Part shown: one piece after another, positions 6,969-12,313 of the stretch
Position numbering within the stretch: position 1 is the stretch's first letter
How the letters are laid out: each line of letters opens with the position of its first letter
From: Deltaproteobacteria bacterium
Lineage (GTDB): Bacteria > Desulfobacterota > DSM-4660 > Desulfatiglandales > HGW-15
Assembly (NCBI GenBank): GCA_016929815.1
Contig: JAFGIC010000073.1
Location: 1 to 12,313 of the forward strand
Reading direction: 5' to 3'
DNA: 12,313 nt
Translations under genes and position numbers: made by a program
Notes under the pieces: model-generated
The model's input: only the letters and a program-made list of their open reading frames with translations
Database searches by the model: none
Told to the model about the DNA's origin: nothing

Positions 6969-7031
6969 ATGCAAAGCATCACAACCTATTTGTGGTTTGA
7001 TAAAAAGGGCACACGGGGGTGGATGGGATGA
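6969..7031 (+). pseudogene. Stub of a second VOC/PhnB-like gene
   Basis: AGGAGG at 6958-6963 sits correctly before ATG 6969. The frame reads MQSITTYLWFDKKG and then loses similarity, stopping at TGA 7029-7031 after 20 codons. The start matches the opening strand of PhnB/3-demethylubiquinone-methyltransferase-like VOC proteins, where x-I-T-x-F/Y-L-W-F-D is characteristic. The rest of the gene, normally about 140 residues or more, is missing. The sequence then meets the 3' end of the convergent superoxide reductase gene at 7068, so a deletion probably joined the two. Confidence 0.6.
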
Positions 7032-7067
7032 GGAATCTCATTGCTACGTCCTGCCTGGTAGAAAGAC

Positions 7068-7466
7068 CTATGAGTCAATACTAATTTGTTTGGCGCTTTC
7101 CCACAGCCCGTGGATATTGCACATAGATGTCGCTATAAGTGTTCCTGATTTATTAATTTTAATACTCAAGGTGACAGCGTGGTGAGTGTAAACCGGCCCT
7201 TTGTCGGAGCCTTCCACCGCTTCTCCATGTGCTGTAAATTCAAAATTACCGACCTGGTAAGCAAACTTATCTCCATCAGGCTTAAAAAAAACCTGAATCC
7301 AGCGAATGTGGTGAGCGGTGGAGTTAGGGTGAGATATCTCCTTGCCTATCGTCACCTTAACTTCAAATACTTCGTCAGCTTTAACCTTGTCACGGCATTC
7401 TATAACCGGAACATGCTTTTCAGCTTTCCAGTCCGCACTTTGATAAAGTTCTCCAATCTTTAACAT
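7068..7466 (-). CDS. sor: Superoxide reductase (class II, neelaredoxin type)
   Basis: A 132-residue enzyme that reduces superoxide to hydrogen peroxide without making oxygen, drawing electrons from rubredoxin-type carriers. The active-site iron ligands are all visible: E16-K17-H18-V-P, H46 (SHPNST), H52 (AHHIRWI), C116 and H119 (CNIHG). Spacing agrees with Pyrococcus furiosus SOR (H41/H47 and C111/H114). There is no N-terminal desulforedoxin-like domain, so it is class II rather than desulfoferrodoxin. GGAGG lies 4 bases before the ATG, immediately after the end of the truncated wrbA gene, 16 bases away, so the two are translated from one transcript. It is the last gene of the minus-strand run that begins at 9464. 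Confidence 0.95.
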   Translation of the reverse strand: MLKIGELYQSADWKAEKHVPVIECRDKVKADEVFEVKVTIGKEISHPNSTAHHIRWIQVFFKPDGDKFAYQVGNFEFTAHGEAVEGSDKGPVYTHHAVTLSIKINKSGTLIATSMCNIHGLWESAKQISIDS

Positions 7467-7482
7467 AAAGCCTCCTTATTTT

Positions 7483-7827
7483 TTATTTAAATAACCTTGA
7501 AGCTATAAGTGCATCCTTAACCCATAGATGTCCCGCACTGTCAAGGAACTGTCTCATCTGGCCGCACATATTCCCATATCGCGTCGGCGTGCCGAAAATG
7601 ATCGCATCTGCAGATGCAAGTTCATCTATTGTGCAAATCGGAACATGGGACATCGCCTTCTGAGCTTCAATTGCCCCCATCTTCTCCAGTATCTCACGGG
7701 AAAGGGTTTCCGGCACCCGTTTCATTTCCACTTCAGTGCCCTTAACTTCTTTTACTCCATGTAAAACCGCCTTGGACATAACATGAATATGCCCATACAT
7801 TGAATAATAAATGATCAGGATTTTCAT
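7483..7827 (-). CDS. wrbA: WrbA-like flavodoxin, C-terminally truncated
   Basis: The ATG at 7827 (114 residues) is chosen over 7854 because AAGGAG lies just upstream. The N-terminal half is a convincing WrbA-type flavodoxin fold: ILIIYYSMYGHI with the FMN phosphate loop (S9, Y11-G12-H13), ADAIIFGTPTRYGNM at 73-87, and QMRQFLDSAGHLWVK. WrbA-type NAD(P)H:quinone oxidoreductases are around 200 residues. Here the protein ends abruptly with DALIASRLFK, losing the C-terminal half that holds the second FMN-contact loop and the last strand and helix. It is thus either a pseudogene or a shortened, non-standard flavodoxin. It lies 26 bases after the receiver gene and 16 bases before the superoxide reductase gene, which it may have supplied with electrons. 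Confidence 0.85.
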   Translation of the reverse strand: MKILIIYYSMYGHIHVMSKAVLHGVKEVKGTEVEMKRVPETLSREILEKMGAIEAQKAMSHVPICTIDELASADAIIFGTPTRYGNMCGQMRQFLDSAGHLWVKDALIASRLFK

Positions 7828-7853
7828 CGCGTTACTCCTTATGAAACAAGACA

Positions 7854-8339
7854 TTAATCATGGTTATTATTCAGGATTTCATTCACTATTTTTGCGAGGT
7901 CCCTGATGTTGAATGGTTTAAATAGAATTGAGTCCGCAGGGCTGTTTTTCATACCTTCTTCTACATCAAATTTATTCAGGCCTGTCATCAAAATCACCGG
8001 CGTTTCAGATGATGCCTTTTTAATTCTGCATGTCAGCTCCCAGCCATCCATACCGGGCATCTGTATATCTGTCAGCACCAAATCAAAATTCCCATTGGTG
8101 AATAAATCCAAGGCATCATATGCATTATCTATGGTTACCGCTTTAAAACTTAAATAACTGAGTAAGCATTCCAGGATATCACGGACGATAGGGTCATCAT
8201 CGACTACCATAATACGTTTAGGGTGCAAGGCATCCATATTCTTTATTTTTAAGCCTGTATATGAATCACATTCTCTGCCCAAGTTATTAACGCCGTTAAA
8301 TCCATTTGATTTTTCCTCATGTTCAATGATCCGGAACAT
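7854..8339 (-). CDS. Stand-alone response-regulator receiver protein
   Basis: A 161-residue protein with a roughly 40-residue N-terminal extension and one receiver domain. Acidic-pocket residues D47-D49 (MVVDDDP), phospho-acceptor D91 (LVLTDIQMPGMDGWE), T119 (LMTGLN) and K141 (FKPF) are all present, so it should be phosphorylatable. The start at 8339 follows AAGGAG with 6-base spacing, which supports the extension. No DNA-binding or enzymatic output domain follows, so it must act through protein contact or phosphorelay. No kinase is encoded in the window. It is followed by wrbA and superoxide reductase on the same strand, with gaps of 26 and 16 bases. Confidence 0.93.
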   Translation of the reverse strand: MFRIIEHEEKSNGFNGVNNLGRECDSYTGLKIKNMDALHPKRIMVVDDDPIVRDILECLLSYLSFKAVTIDNAYDALDLFTNGNFDLVLTDIQMPGMDGWELTCRIKKASSETPVILMTGLNKFDVEEGMKNSPADSILFKPFNIRDLAKIVNEILNNNHD

Positions 8340-8342
8340 TTT

Positions 8343-8498
8343 TTACTCCTTCTTCATATCTATATTAGATTTCTTGTATAACTCATCTGCATTAGCGTAA
8401 ATATTTTCTGTAAAAACCGTCATCCAATTATTTGATGTATTTACAGATTTCTTAAGTATCGCTGCACCGCTGAGTTTTCCGGTATGGGCAGACAACCT
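8343..8498 (-). other. Open frame coupled to the receiver gene; possible frameshifted 3' part
   Basis: This frame opens after a TGA just before 8498 and ends with TAA 8345-8343, only 3 bases before the ATG of the receiver gene. It reads RLSAHTGKLSGAAILKKS, then NNWMTVFTENIYANADELYKK and a short charged end. Composition is coding-like, amphipathic and helical, but there is no good start codon. It overlaps the last 58 bases of the 8441-8671 gene in another frame, so a single frameshift would join the two into one protein of roughly 110 residues. The family is not recognised. Confidence 0.35.
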
Positions 8499-8671
8499 TC
8501 AATACAATTTTTATGTACATTAAGATAAGGATAATCCACACCCCAAAATTTTAAATATTTAATTGGATACATTATTGTCTGTTTCTGGTGGTTTGATGAG
8601 AATGACTCCTCAAACTGGTCAAATCGCATCAATGGGCTTTTCAGCATTATCGGTTTTGTCTTATTCTGCAT
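8441..8671 (-). CDS. Small hypothetical protein, 76 aa
   Basis: GGAGG lies about 9 bases before ATG 8671. The peptide has a helical, charged start (MRFDQFEESFSSNHQKQT), an aromatic stretch (YPIKYLKFWGVDYPYL) and two Cys near the end (NCIEGCLPIPEN). I recognise no family. It is 49 bases after the 8721-8990 gene on the same strand. The downstream open frame at 8343-8498 suggests that the true product may be longer and that a frameshift has cut it. Confidence 0.4.
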   Translation of the reverse strand: MQNKTKPIMLKSPLMRFDQFEESFSSNHQKQTIMYPIKYLKFWGVDYPYLNVHKNCIEGCLPIPENSAVQRYLRNL

Positions 8672-8720
8672 CTGTATTAGCCTCCATCTAAATTACATTG
8701 GTTTAGTTACTGCAATCATC

Positions 8721-8990
8721 CTATATAGCCAGCTTCTGCCTGCAATCATTCATGCGATATCTGTCAAGGGTTTTAGTTTCAAGGTTGGCGATTATGAGTT
8801 GATATGTATACTCATCCAGTTCAAAATCAACCCAACCAAGGGATCTAAGTCTATATTCCAGTCGTTTTAGATCATGCCCCTCGGTATTCCCGAAGCTGTT
8901 GATCATATCCCTGATAAATGCAGCGAGTGTTCTTCCTTCTATTCCCTTATCAATCAACCGCCTTAAAAGTGTTCTTTTTATAAGTTCCAT
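8721..8990 (-). CDS. Small helical hypothetical protein, 89 aa
   Basis: The start at 8990 has a short GGGGA before it. The protein is basic and mostly helical: IKRTLLRRLIDKGIEGRTLA, then FIRDMINSFGN, LKRLEYRLRSLGWVDFELDE and YQLIIANLE. The pattern of an RDM segment followed by R-L-x-x-L-G-W resembles small conserved deltaproteobacterial proteins of unknown function that I have no name for. It has no signal peptide or membrane span. It lies between two receiver-domain genes on the same strand and might be an adaptor for them; that is inference from position alone. Confidence 0.65.
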   Translation of the reverse strand: MELIKRTLLRRLIDKGIEGRTLAAFIRDMINSFGNTEGHDLKRLEYRLRSLGWVDFELDEYTYQLIIANLETKTLDRYRMNDCRQKLAI

Positions 8991-9110
8991 TTTTTCCCCG
9001 GGGCTCTTACTATTAAAGATTTGTTTTTAAGTGAGATAATAAAACCTCGATGCCAAAAGATGGTCCCACGAAACCTAGTAAGCTGTGAGAGATAGCTACG
9101 ATTATGATAT

Positions 9111-9464
9111 TCAGATCAGAAACTCCCCCACCTTTTGATATATGAGATCAATATCTTTCAAATTCTTAATTAAATACCCGTCAGCCTGTTGCACACGCGG
9201 GTCATTCTTGAAGTTGTCATAGGCCGTAAAAAGAAGCACCGGCAATGCCGCATATCTCACTTTGATTTCCAGCAAAAAATCGAGGCCTTGAAAACCGTTG
9301 ATATAAAGGTCCAGGATCACAAGATCAAACTTAAAAGTTTCAAGGTATTTCTCATCACTTTGAATGCTCTCAGCGCCCAGAATCAGACAGTCTTTATCCG
9401 CCAATCTATCGATAAACAACTGACGCATAAAAGGCTGATCATCCACGACGAGTATGTGCTTCAT
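9111..9464 (-). CDS. Stand-alone response-regulator receiver protein
   Basis: The ATG at 9464 (117 residues) is chosen over the in-frame TTG at 9482 because AAGGAAAG lies within that 18-base extension at normal distance. It has a single complete receiver domain: D8-D9 (LVVDDQ), phospho-acceptor D52 (VILDLYINGFQG), T80 (LLFTAYD) and K100 (YLIKNLKD). The loop after D52 reads LYINGFQG instead of the usual MP-G-M-DG, so it is somewhat diverged. There is no output domain and no partner kinase. It is the first gene of the minus-strand run that ends at superoxide reductase, with a 120-base gap to the next gene, in which I see no clear coding sequence. Confidence 0.92.
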   Translation of the reverse strand: MKHILVVDDQPFMRQLFIDRLADKDCLILGAESIQSDEKYLETFKFDLVILDLYINGFQGLDFLLEIKVRYAALPVLLFTAYDNFKNDPRVQQADGYLIKNLKDIDLIYQKVGEFLI

Positions 9465-9585
9465 CTCTGCACTTTCCTTCAATTTAAAATAACCAGGTTC
9501 ATTACCATATTGCCAAGGTCCATTAGAACAATATCACCGGTTTTATGATGCTCTATTTTTATATTTATTCCGTAGAACATAAATA

Positions 9586-9700
9586 GGGTGGATACTGTAT
9601 TTTCGGCTACAGAATTTTTTATTTCCGGCGGAAATGATCTGCATTAATTTATGCAAATAAATGAAGCATTGGGTTAAAAGATAAAATACATGGTCCACCC
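9586..9700. repeat. Diverged long-loop inverted repeat with nested palindromes
   Basis: GGGTGGA-TAC-TGTATTTT (9586-9603) pairs with the reverse complement of 9683-9700 at 15 of 18 positions. The arms resemble those of the 3768-3819 element (GGGGTC...TGTATTTT). The 79-base interior holds a 15-base odd palindrome, ATTTCCG-G-CGGAAAT (9621-9635), and TGCAT-ATGCA arms at 9640-9655. It lies between the receiver gene (9464, minus) and the oxidoreductase fragment (9734, plus), and it ends about 30 bases before that fragment. A MITE-like element or a structured leader are both possible. Confidence 0.6.
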
Positions 9701-9733
9701 CATGGATTTTGTCTAAAGACAGGATAAAATAGT

Positions 9734-9925
9734 TTGAAATCCGGAAAGTTTATCGAGGCAGATACCGTGGTTCATGCAGTGGGCATGAGCGCTAATCCCA
9801 ATGATGCCTTCCTTCTTTGTCAGGCGGCGCCTAAACAGTATTTTCTTACAGGAGACTGCGTAAGACCCAGGAAGGTAAAAGAAGCCGTGCATGAAGGTTA
9901 TCACGCGGCGATGGATATATTATAG
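9734..9925 (+). pseudogene. C-terminal fragment of an old-yellow-enzyme/2,4-dienoyl-CoA reductase-like gene
   Basis: The 63 codons from TTG 9734 read GKFIEADTVVHAVGM, then YFLTGDCVRPRKVKEAVHEG and YHAAMDIL. This matches the C-terminal end of NADH:flavin oxidoreductases of the 2,4-dienoyl-CoA/2-enoate reductase type, where A-D-x-V-x-A-x-G-M and the FAD-binding L-x-G-D-C are followed by K-V-x-E-A-I/V-H-E-G. Those enzymes exceed 600 residues; the FMN barrel, Fe-S ligands and most of the FAD/NAD domain are missing. A TAA at 9725-9727 blocks the frame upstream. There is no good ribosome site, so this is a remnant, apparently cut near the repeat that ends at 9700. Confidence 0.75.
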
Positions 9926-10193
9926 ATAGCTGGAAATTAACAGTGATGAATCCCCTCCTCGCACTGGCCAATCATTATTCTGGGTTCAGGGATTTTATGA
10001 TATGGAATATGTGCGCGAAACGGGAAATTGGAAGATAAGCTGTATGAGGTGGTCAGAGCGGATGGGCTTGCCTGGCGGCGGTCCTCCGACGGGGCTCTGG
10101 TAGTAATGAAAAACATTTTTGGATCGTGCTTGATAAAAATGGATTTGTCTTTGATTCAATCGACTTTTCAGTGTTTTTTAGGGAGAAATTGTC
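9926..10193 (+). other. Decayed, formerly coding-looking stretch
   Basis: Two neighbouring frames hold coding-like peptides that do not join. From 10025 one reads KLEDKLYEVVRADGLAWRR. From about 10114, in another frame, comes HFWIVLDKNGFVFDSIDF. The shift of frame between them, with stops on either side, suggests an eroded small gene; the family is not recognised. The stretch ends with GGGAG at 10181-10185, the ribosome site of the following gene. Confidence 0.3.
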
Positions 10194-11828
10194 ATGGCTA
10201 AAGGCAATAAAGTGAAAAAAGAAATTGATGATAAGAAATCATATGAAATGCAGGCTGAACTTAGGTCCATTTTTGAAAAAATACCTAACGAGATTAACAT
10301 TCTTTTATTCACCAGCCCGTTAAAAAATGAGATCTTCAATGAATCCACGAGAAATGTTTTGCGGATCATTAGACAATTTGCCCCTAAGATCACACTGCGT
10401 GAATTTGATATAACTCATAAAGAAGCAAAAAGACTTAATGTTGAATATTCCCCTGCGCTGTTTATTAATCCTGGCCGCTACGGGAACATAAGATGGTACG
10501 GCGCCCCCATAGGTGAAGAGACAAGAACCCTGGTTGAGGCTATTATAATGTTCGGCTACGGGCATACACATTTAAGTCCTGATTCAATTAAGATCCTTGA
10601 TAAGATATCTTCTCCACGAGACATCAAGATATTTGTAAGTCCGACATGCCCCTATTGCCCTCAGCAGGCGGTTAATGCTCTCAAGGCAGCCATCGAAAAA
10701 CCGGATCTTATAACGCTTGAAATCATCGACATACAGGCCAATCCTGACCTGGCAGAGAAATATTCTGCCCAGAGCGTGCCTCAGGTTTACTCTGATGACA
10801 GGCTTATCGCCATGGGCGCCCAGTCTGAGGAATTGTTCATGCTCTCCCTTGAAAAGATGGAACAGCAGACTATATTCATCCCGGAGAGCGATGCAGAGGA
10901 GGTCGAGTCGGATCTTGTCATCGTGGGGGGAGGCCCGGCAGGACTTACAGCGGGCATATACGGCGCACGCAGCGGACTCAAAACAGTAATCATTGAAAAG
11001 AACCTGCTTGGCGGACAGGTTGCCAACACGCCCATCGTGGAGAATTATCCTGGTATTAATCAGATAGGAGGAAAGGCCCTTGTCGATCTTTTGGTGTCCC
11101 ACGCCCTTGAATATGTGAAGATATTTCCTGGGGAAGAAATAATTGACATCCAAAAAGGTGGAATCTTTAATGTCCAGAGCAGCAGGAGACGGTTCTCATG
11201 CAGAGCGCTCCTTTTTGCGACCGGGGCGGAATACAGGCGCCTTGATGTGCAGGGTGAGTCACGCCTGACCGGCCATGGCGTCAGTTATTGCAGCACCTGC
11301 GACGGGCCTCTCTTTAAAGGAAAGAAGGTCCTTATGGTTGGTGGAGGAGACAGCGCAGTTACAGAGGCACTGCACCTTCACAACCTTGGTGTGGATGTGA
11401 CTGTTGTACACAGAAGGGATAAGTTGAGGGCACAGGATCAGCTGGTCAAAGCCCTCCTTTCGAATGATGTGCCTGTTCTCTATAATATAGAGATCAATGA
11501 GATCAGGGGAAACGATCGCGTGGAAGAGGTTGAACTTGTAAACCGGATTACAGGAGACAGAACAACAATAGCCGTTGACGGCTTATTTATAGCTATCGGT
11601 TACAGCCCTGTTGTAGAGCTTGCCAGAAAAACAGGGGTGGATATAACCCCCGACGGCTACATAAAACATGACGGACGCCACCGGACCAACATACCAGGCA
11701 TTTATTCAGCAGGGGATGTAGAGGGCGGTTATAAACAGATAGTCACGGCAGCCGGACACGGGTCCGCCGCTGCTCTGACTATCTTCGAGGACCTTGTTAA
11801 CCCTTACTGGAAAAAGGAGGGAAAATAA
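10194..11828 (+). CDS. PDO/AhpF-like disulfide module fused to NADPH thioredoxin reductase
   Basis: A 544-residue cytoplasmic flavoprotein. Residues about 20-125 form a first thioredoxin-like fold without a CxxC. Residues about 140-225 form a second fold with the active pair C152-PY-C155 (SPTCPYCPQQ) and the cis-Pro segment SVPQ. This two-fold layout is that of PDO/glutaredoxin-like proteins and of the AhpF N-terminus. Residues 238-540 are a thioredoxin reductase: FAD-binding GGGPAG (245-250), redox pair C366-ST-C369-DG, NADPH-binding GGGDSAVTEA (383-392), HRRDKLRA (406-413) with arginines for the NADPH phosphate, and SAGDV (506-510). Electrons should run NADPH, FAD, C366/C369, then C152/C155, then target disulfides. 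No AhpC is adjacent. GGGAG lies 8 bases before ATG. It could be an alkyl hydroperoxide reductase subunit F or a self-contained thioredoxin system; the second is favoured by the missing AhpC. Confidence 0.93.
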   Translation: MAKGNKVKKEIDDKKSYEMQAELRSIFEKIPNEINILLFTSPLKNEIFNESTRNVLRIIRQFAPKITLREFDITHKEAKRLNVEYSPALFINPGRYGNIRWYGAPIGEETRTLVEAIIMFGYGHTHLSPDSIKILDKISSPRDIKIFVSPTCPYCPQQAVNALKAAIEKPDLITLEIIDIQANPDLAEKYSAQSVPQVYSDDRLIAMGAQSEELFMLSLEKMEQQTIFIPESDAEEVESDLVIVGGGPAGLTAGIYGARSGLKTVIIEKNLLGGQVANTPIVENYPGINQIGGKALVDLLVSHALEYVKIFPGEEIIDIQKGGIFNVQSSRRRFSCRALLFATGAEYRRLDVQGESRLTGHGVSYCSTCDGPLFKGKKVLMVGGGDSAVTEALHLHNLGVDVTVVHRRDKLRAQDQLVKALLSNDVPVLYNIEINEIRGNDRVEEVELVNRITGDRTTIAVDGLFIAIGYSPVVELARKTGVDITPDGYIKHDGRHRTNIPGIYSAGDVEGGYKQIVTAAGHGSAAALTIFEDLVNPYWKKEGK

Positions 11829-11930
11829 ATGCCAGGCCTGATCCTGATGAATCGAATGGCAACGGCGGAGAAAAGGGCCAAAAAGTCTTTAGACTCTTTT
11901 CGAATGCAAATTGCCGTCTGTAATATCTGA
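11829..11930 (+). CDS. 33-codon reading frame with a strong ribosome site
   Basis: GGAGGG, within the last codons of the preceding gene, lies 7 bases before ATG 11829, which follows that gene's TAA directly. The peptide begins MPGLILMNRMATAEKRAKK and is basic. I recognise no family. It could be a real microprotein co-translated with the thioredoxin-reductase fusion, or the start of a gene cut off by mutation, since a TGA closes it at 11928-11930. AGTCT-TT-AGACT within it is a small hairpin followed by CTTTT, which may weakly terminate transcription. The gap 11931-11977 shows nothing else. Confidence 0.25.
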   Translation: MPGLILMNRMATAEKRAKKSLDSFRMQIAVCNI

Positions 11931-11977
11931 TGGATTTGGGGTGCTAAAACCTGCTCGATATTTAATGATATTTATAT

Positions 11978-12313
11978 TCAAGAACCTATCACGTTAATAA
12001 ACTGCTCAATCCTAGTTTTTATTTGGTCTCTTAAGTTTCTCGTCTTGTCTAGAATTTCACTTTGGGACCCGGTGAAAGTTGAAGGATCAACAAAGTCCCA
12101 ATGAAATCTGACGGCTTCCCCTGGGAATATAGGACATGCTTCGGCTGCTGACTTTTCGCATACCGTTATAACATAATCATATTTTCTGCCTTCTTTAAAT
12201 AATTTAAATACACTTTTTGTTATATTATTTGAAATATCTATACCTATTTCATTCATTACTTCCACCACATTTTTATTCAGAATACCAGGATCCAAACCTG
12301 CGCTCTCAACAAA
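11978..12313 (-). CDS. arsC: Thioredoxin-type arsenate reductase, 5' end outside the window
   Basis: The frame is open to the right edge, beginning FVESAGLDPGILN, so the start lies beyond 12313. Visible hallmarks of the low-molecular-weight phosphatase-like ArsC family are SAGL-x-PG, VVEVMNEIGIDIS, KSVFKLFKEGRKYDYVITVC (with the Cys of the redox relay), EACPIFPG with the second relay Cys, and HWDFVDPSTFTG with its catalytic Asp. The P-loop CxxxxxR is in the missing N-terminal part. These enzymes reduce arsenate to arsenite and are recycled by thioredoxin. The gene is convergent with the thioredoxin-reductase fusion, whose product could in principle supply electrons. It ends at 11978 with no strong terminator seen. 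Confidence 0.92.
   Translation of the reverse strand, partial: FVESAGLDPGILNKNVVEVMNEIGIDISNNITKSVFKLFKEGRKYDYVITVCEKSAAEACPIFPGEAVRFHWDFVDPSTFTGSQSEILDKTRNLRDQIKTRIEQFINVIGS

Noticed and set aside
6997..7463. Plus-strand frames over the superoxide reductase gene and just before it
   Set aside because: They are opposite or adjacent to a well-supported minus-strand gene, lack ribosome sites and match nothing recognised.
9001..9110. Possible riboswitch in the gap between the receiver gene and the 89-aa gene
   Set aside because: Short dyads are present (AGCT...AGCT), but no match to any riboswitch core I know.
9189..9548. Plus-strand 119-aa frame opposite the receiver gene
   Set aside because: The minus strand encodes a complete receiver domain with all catalytic residues.

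Overview
The window looks like a chromosomal stretch from an anaerobic or microaerophilic bacterium, most plausibly a deltaproteobacterium (Desulfobacterota; Syntrophales or Geobacter-like). This rests on gene content: a class II superoxide reductase, small 4Cys/3Cys-type ferredoxins, a hemerythrin-like protein, a PDO/AhpF-type module fused to thioredoxin reductase, and a DUF3417-type glucan phosphorylase. Clear Shine-Dalgarno sites (AAGGAG, GGAGG) precede most genes. The taxonomic placement is inference; no rRNA or phylogenetic marker is present.

Layout. At 1-83 a minus-strand reading frame runs off the left edge. From 262 to 2928 (+) lie a STAS-like small protein, ferredoxin 1, a PfpI/DJ-1 protein, a hemerythrin-like protein, a 71-aa conserved-looking protein, the remains of a HAD phosphatase gene, and ferredoxin 2, a paralogue of ferredoxin 1. 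At 3074-3706 (-) is a pair of unrecognised small genes. At 3866-6016 (+) is glgP. At 6227-7031 (+) a broken SRPBCC gene, an intact VOC/PhnB-like gene and the stub of a second VOC gene follow one another. From 9464 back to 7068 (-) a co-directional run encodes a lone receiver protein, two small proteins (one possibly frameshifted), a second lone receiver, a C-terminally truncated WrbA-like flavodoxin and superoxide reductase. From 9734 (+) come a C-terminal scrap of an FAD/NAD oxidoreductase, a decayed stretch, the 544-aa PDO-thioredoxin reductase fusion and a 33-codon reading frame with a strong ribosome site. A convergent, thioredoxin-type arsenate reductase gene (-) runs off the right edge.

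How the genes fit together. Apart from glycogen phosphorylase, most intact genes handle redox, oxygen or thiol stress: superoxide reductase, flavodoxin, ferredoxins, hemerythrin, PfpI, a thioredoxin-reductase fusion and arsenate reductase. Two stand-alone receiver proteins in the superoxide-reductase run suggest signal-dependent control, but no kinase or DNA-binding partner is in view.

Two further themes stand out. First, the window is rich in gene remains (HAD, SRPBCC, VOC, WrbA, oxidoreductase, and the 9926-10193 stretch), so it looks like an indel-prone accessory region. Second, a repeated inverted-repeat motif (half copy at 164-183, full hairpin at 3768-3819, diverged long-loop version at 9586-9700) sits in three gaps between divergently oriented reading frames. 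It resembles REP/MITE-type elements or shared operators. No tRNA, rRNA, CRISPR array or transposase gene was seen.
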